A stretch of DNA of 6,408 nucleotides, from contig JAGVFL010000181.1 in assembly GCA_020057645.1 (NCBI GenBank), forward strand, positions 1 to 6,408. Direction: 5' to 3'. Origin of the DNA: Candidatus Omnitrophota bacterium. Its GTDB lineage: Bacteria; Omnitrophota; Gorgyraeia; Gorgyraeales; Gorgyraeaceae. The notes below the pieces were generated by a model. That model searched no databases and was not told the origin of the DNA. It saw only the letters and a program-made list of their open reading frames with translations. This document shows positions 5,662 to 6,408 of this stretch, in pieces; position 1 is the first letter of the stretch, and the number at the start of each line of letters is the position of its first letter. Position numbers and translations under genes: made by a program.

Positions 5662-6314
5662 CTGACCTTCACGTTCATACGAATATTTCTGACAGCTCCT
5701 TTTCTCCTGAAAAGGTCGTGAAATATGCCAAGATGCAGGGGTTGGACGCTATCGCGATAACAGATCACGATACTTGCGCCGCGATCGCTCCCGCTATTAT
5801 GGCTGCAAAAGGCATAGATATTGAAATTATCCCGGGCGTAGAATTGACCGCAGAGATGGGTGACGATGAGATACACGTACTCGGGTATTTTATAGACTGG
5901 CAGGATGATTTATTTACAAAAAAACTGAAAGAACTTTGCAGAGTAAGAAAAGAAAGGGCAAAAGAGATTTTAAAAAGATTGAACGAGCAGGGCATTGATT
6001 TAAAATATGAGGATTTGCTGGAGATTGCGGGCACTGATTCAGGTTCTCTGGGGAGGCTGCACATAGCAAATCTTTTGTATAAAAAAGGAAAGGTAGCCTG
6101 CGTCAAAGAAGCGTTTACAAAATATATAGGTAATAACTCGCCTGCGTATGTGAAGAAATTTAAATTATCCCCCAAAGAGGCAGTAGATATAATAAAGGAT
6201 GCGGGCGGGGTCAGCGTTCTCGCTCACCCTAAAACAATTAATACGGAAACCATGCCTTTAAAAGATATCTTAAAAATACTTGTAAATACAAGCAGTAATG
6301 TTACAAAACTTTGA
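5649..6314 (+). CDS. PHP-domain phosphoesterase, C-terminus replaced (broken)
   Basis: This is a PHP-domain metal-dependent phosphoesterase of the YciV/RNase AM-like type, whose members hydrolyse nucleotide phosphates or trim RNA ends; the exact substrate is unknown here. Metal-site motifs are DLHVHT (6-11), TDHD (38-41), GVE (63-65), IHVLGY (75-80), RLHIA (136-140) and VLAHP (190-194). The start is fixed, as a TAA lies directly before ATG 5649; AGGA at 5642-5645 can serve as ribosome binding site, and the gene overlaps nusB by 13 bases. Family members are usually about 270-290 residues and end with a GIEVYY-like strand and a GGSDFHG-like metal motif. Here, after KDILKILV (about residue 212), the sequence becomes NTSSNVTKL and stops at 221. 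The missing part removes metal ligands, so this version is probably inactive or an assembly product. Confidence 0.85.
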   Translation: MQKVADLHVHTNISDSSFSPEKVVKYAKMQGLDAIAITDHDTCAAIAPAIMAAKGIDIEIIPGVELTAEMGDDEIHVLGYFIDWQDDLFTKKLKELCRVRKERAKEILKRLNEQGIDLKYEDLLEIAGTDSGSLGRLHIANLLYKKGKVACVKEAFTKYIGNNSPAYVKKFKLSPKEAVDIIKDAGGVSVLAHPKTINTETMPLKDILKILVNTSSNVTKL

Positions 6315-6408
6315 AGTTTGTTTAAATCTAAATTGAAATATCGGTAACCAATAATAATGGAAAATATTCCACCTGCAATCAAGAAAAAACTTATGGGAAG
6401 AGAAGCTA
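6224..6408 (-). CDS. Possible C-terminal fragment of a P-type cation ATPase (partial, broken)
   Basis: Reading the minus strand from 6406, the frame stays open for 60 codons to TGA at 6226-6224. The first part is strongly hydrophobic: LPISFFLIAGGIFSIIIG (codons 3-20), then YRYFNLDLNKLQSFVTLLLV (21-40) and FT. This matches my memory of the last two membrane segments of plasma-membrane-type P-type ATPases, where an LQTF-VFLxLVFTGQ stretch is followed by an RER-HFW motif. The expected RER-HFW tail is absent; after about 6281 the frame simply runs antisense to the PHP gene. The true homologous part is thus about 6281-6408. No catalytic site is in view and the call rests on pattern memory of about 42 residues, so it is tentative. 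The codons are AT-richer than in the rest of the window. Confidence 0.45.
   Translation of the reverse strand, partial: ASLPISFFLIAGGIFSIIIGYRYFNLDLNKLQSFVTLLLVFTSIFKISFKGMVSVLIVLG
6275..6290. other. Sequence junction (rearrangement breakpoint or chimeric join)
   Basis: PHP-family similarity on the plus strand ends near 6284, and the ATPase-like reading on the minus strand begins to its right at about 6281. Base composition becomes AT-richer from here to the window end. Two unrelated genes in opposite orientation are both cut at the same few bases. Only about 120 bases lie beyond the join, which favours an assembly chimera over a biological event. Confidence 0.55.

Noticed and set aside
6357..6408. 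Plus-strand ATG with a 17-codon frame open to the window end
   Set aside because: No clear ribosome binding site, too short to recognise, and the opposite strand gives a more convincing membrane-protein reading of the same bases.

Overview
The window looks like a metagenome-type contig from an uncultured bacterium with moderate GC. It begins inside one gene and ends inside another. A tentative placement is an Omnitrophota/PVC-like or deltaproteobacterial-like lineage. This rests only on gene style (GAF-GGDEF protein, FMN riboswitch ahead of ribBA-ribH-nusB) and on the TGTCATTGCGA...GAAGCAATC palindromic repeats. No rRNA, tRNA, CRISPR array or insertion sequence is visible, so the taxonomy is weak.

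Layout. Bases 2-1837 (+) encode the C-terminal half of the chromosome-organising ATPase Smc, from mid-hinge to the end. An 80-bp palindromic repeat (1841-1920) fills the gap to a convergent gene (1933-3078, -) for a soluble GAF-GGDEF diguanylate cyclase with intact active and inhibitory sites. Its promoter places the likely transcript start on the ATG, so its mRNA is probably leaderless. The divergent intergenic region (3079-3219) also holds the promoter of the riboflavin operon, a large hairpin repeat and three copies of TATAAGTTG. The riboflavin leader (3218-3511) contains a complete FMN riboswitch, an intrinsic terminator whose 5' arm can alternatively pair with the aptamer P1 strand (8 bp), and a half-copy of the palindromic repeat just before the ribBA ribosome binding site.

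The operon runs ribBA (3512-4711), ribH (4767-5231), nusB (5233-5661) and a PHP-domain phosphoesterase gene (from 5649). A 39-bp near-perfect palindrome sits across the ribBA stop codon and shares its core with the hairpin upstream of the riboflavin promoter. RibBA and RibH make the two precursors that condense to 6,7-dimethyl-8-ribityllumazine. RibD and riboflavin synthase are not in the window. NusB, an antitermination factor, is co-transcribed, as is common beside ribH.

The most unusual place is the right end. The PHP protein follows its family through the LAHP motif and then breaks off at about 6280, losing its C-terminal metal-site region. From there to the window end the minus strand reads like the last two membrane segments of a P-type cation ATPase, also broken at the same point, with AT-richer codons. 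This is either a rearrangement breakpoint or, more likely, a chimeric assembly join. The left end carries a perfect 12-bp inverted repeat at bases 1-31, which may also be an edge artefact.
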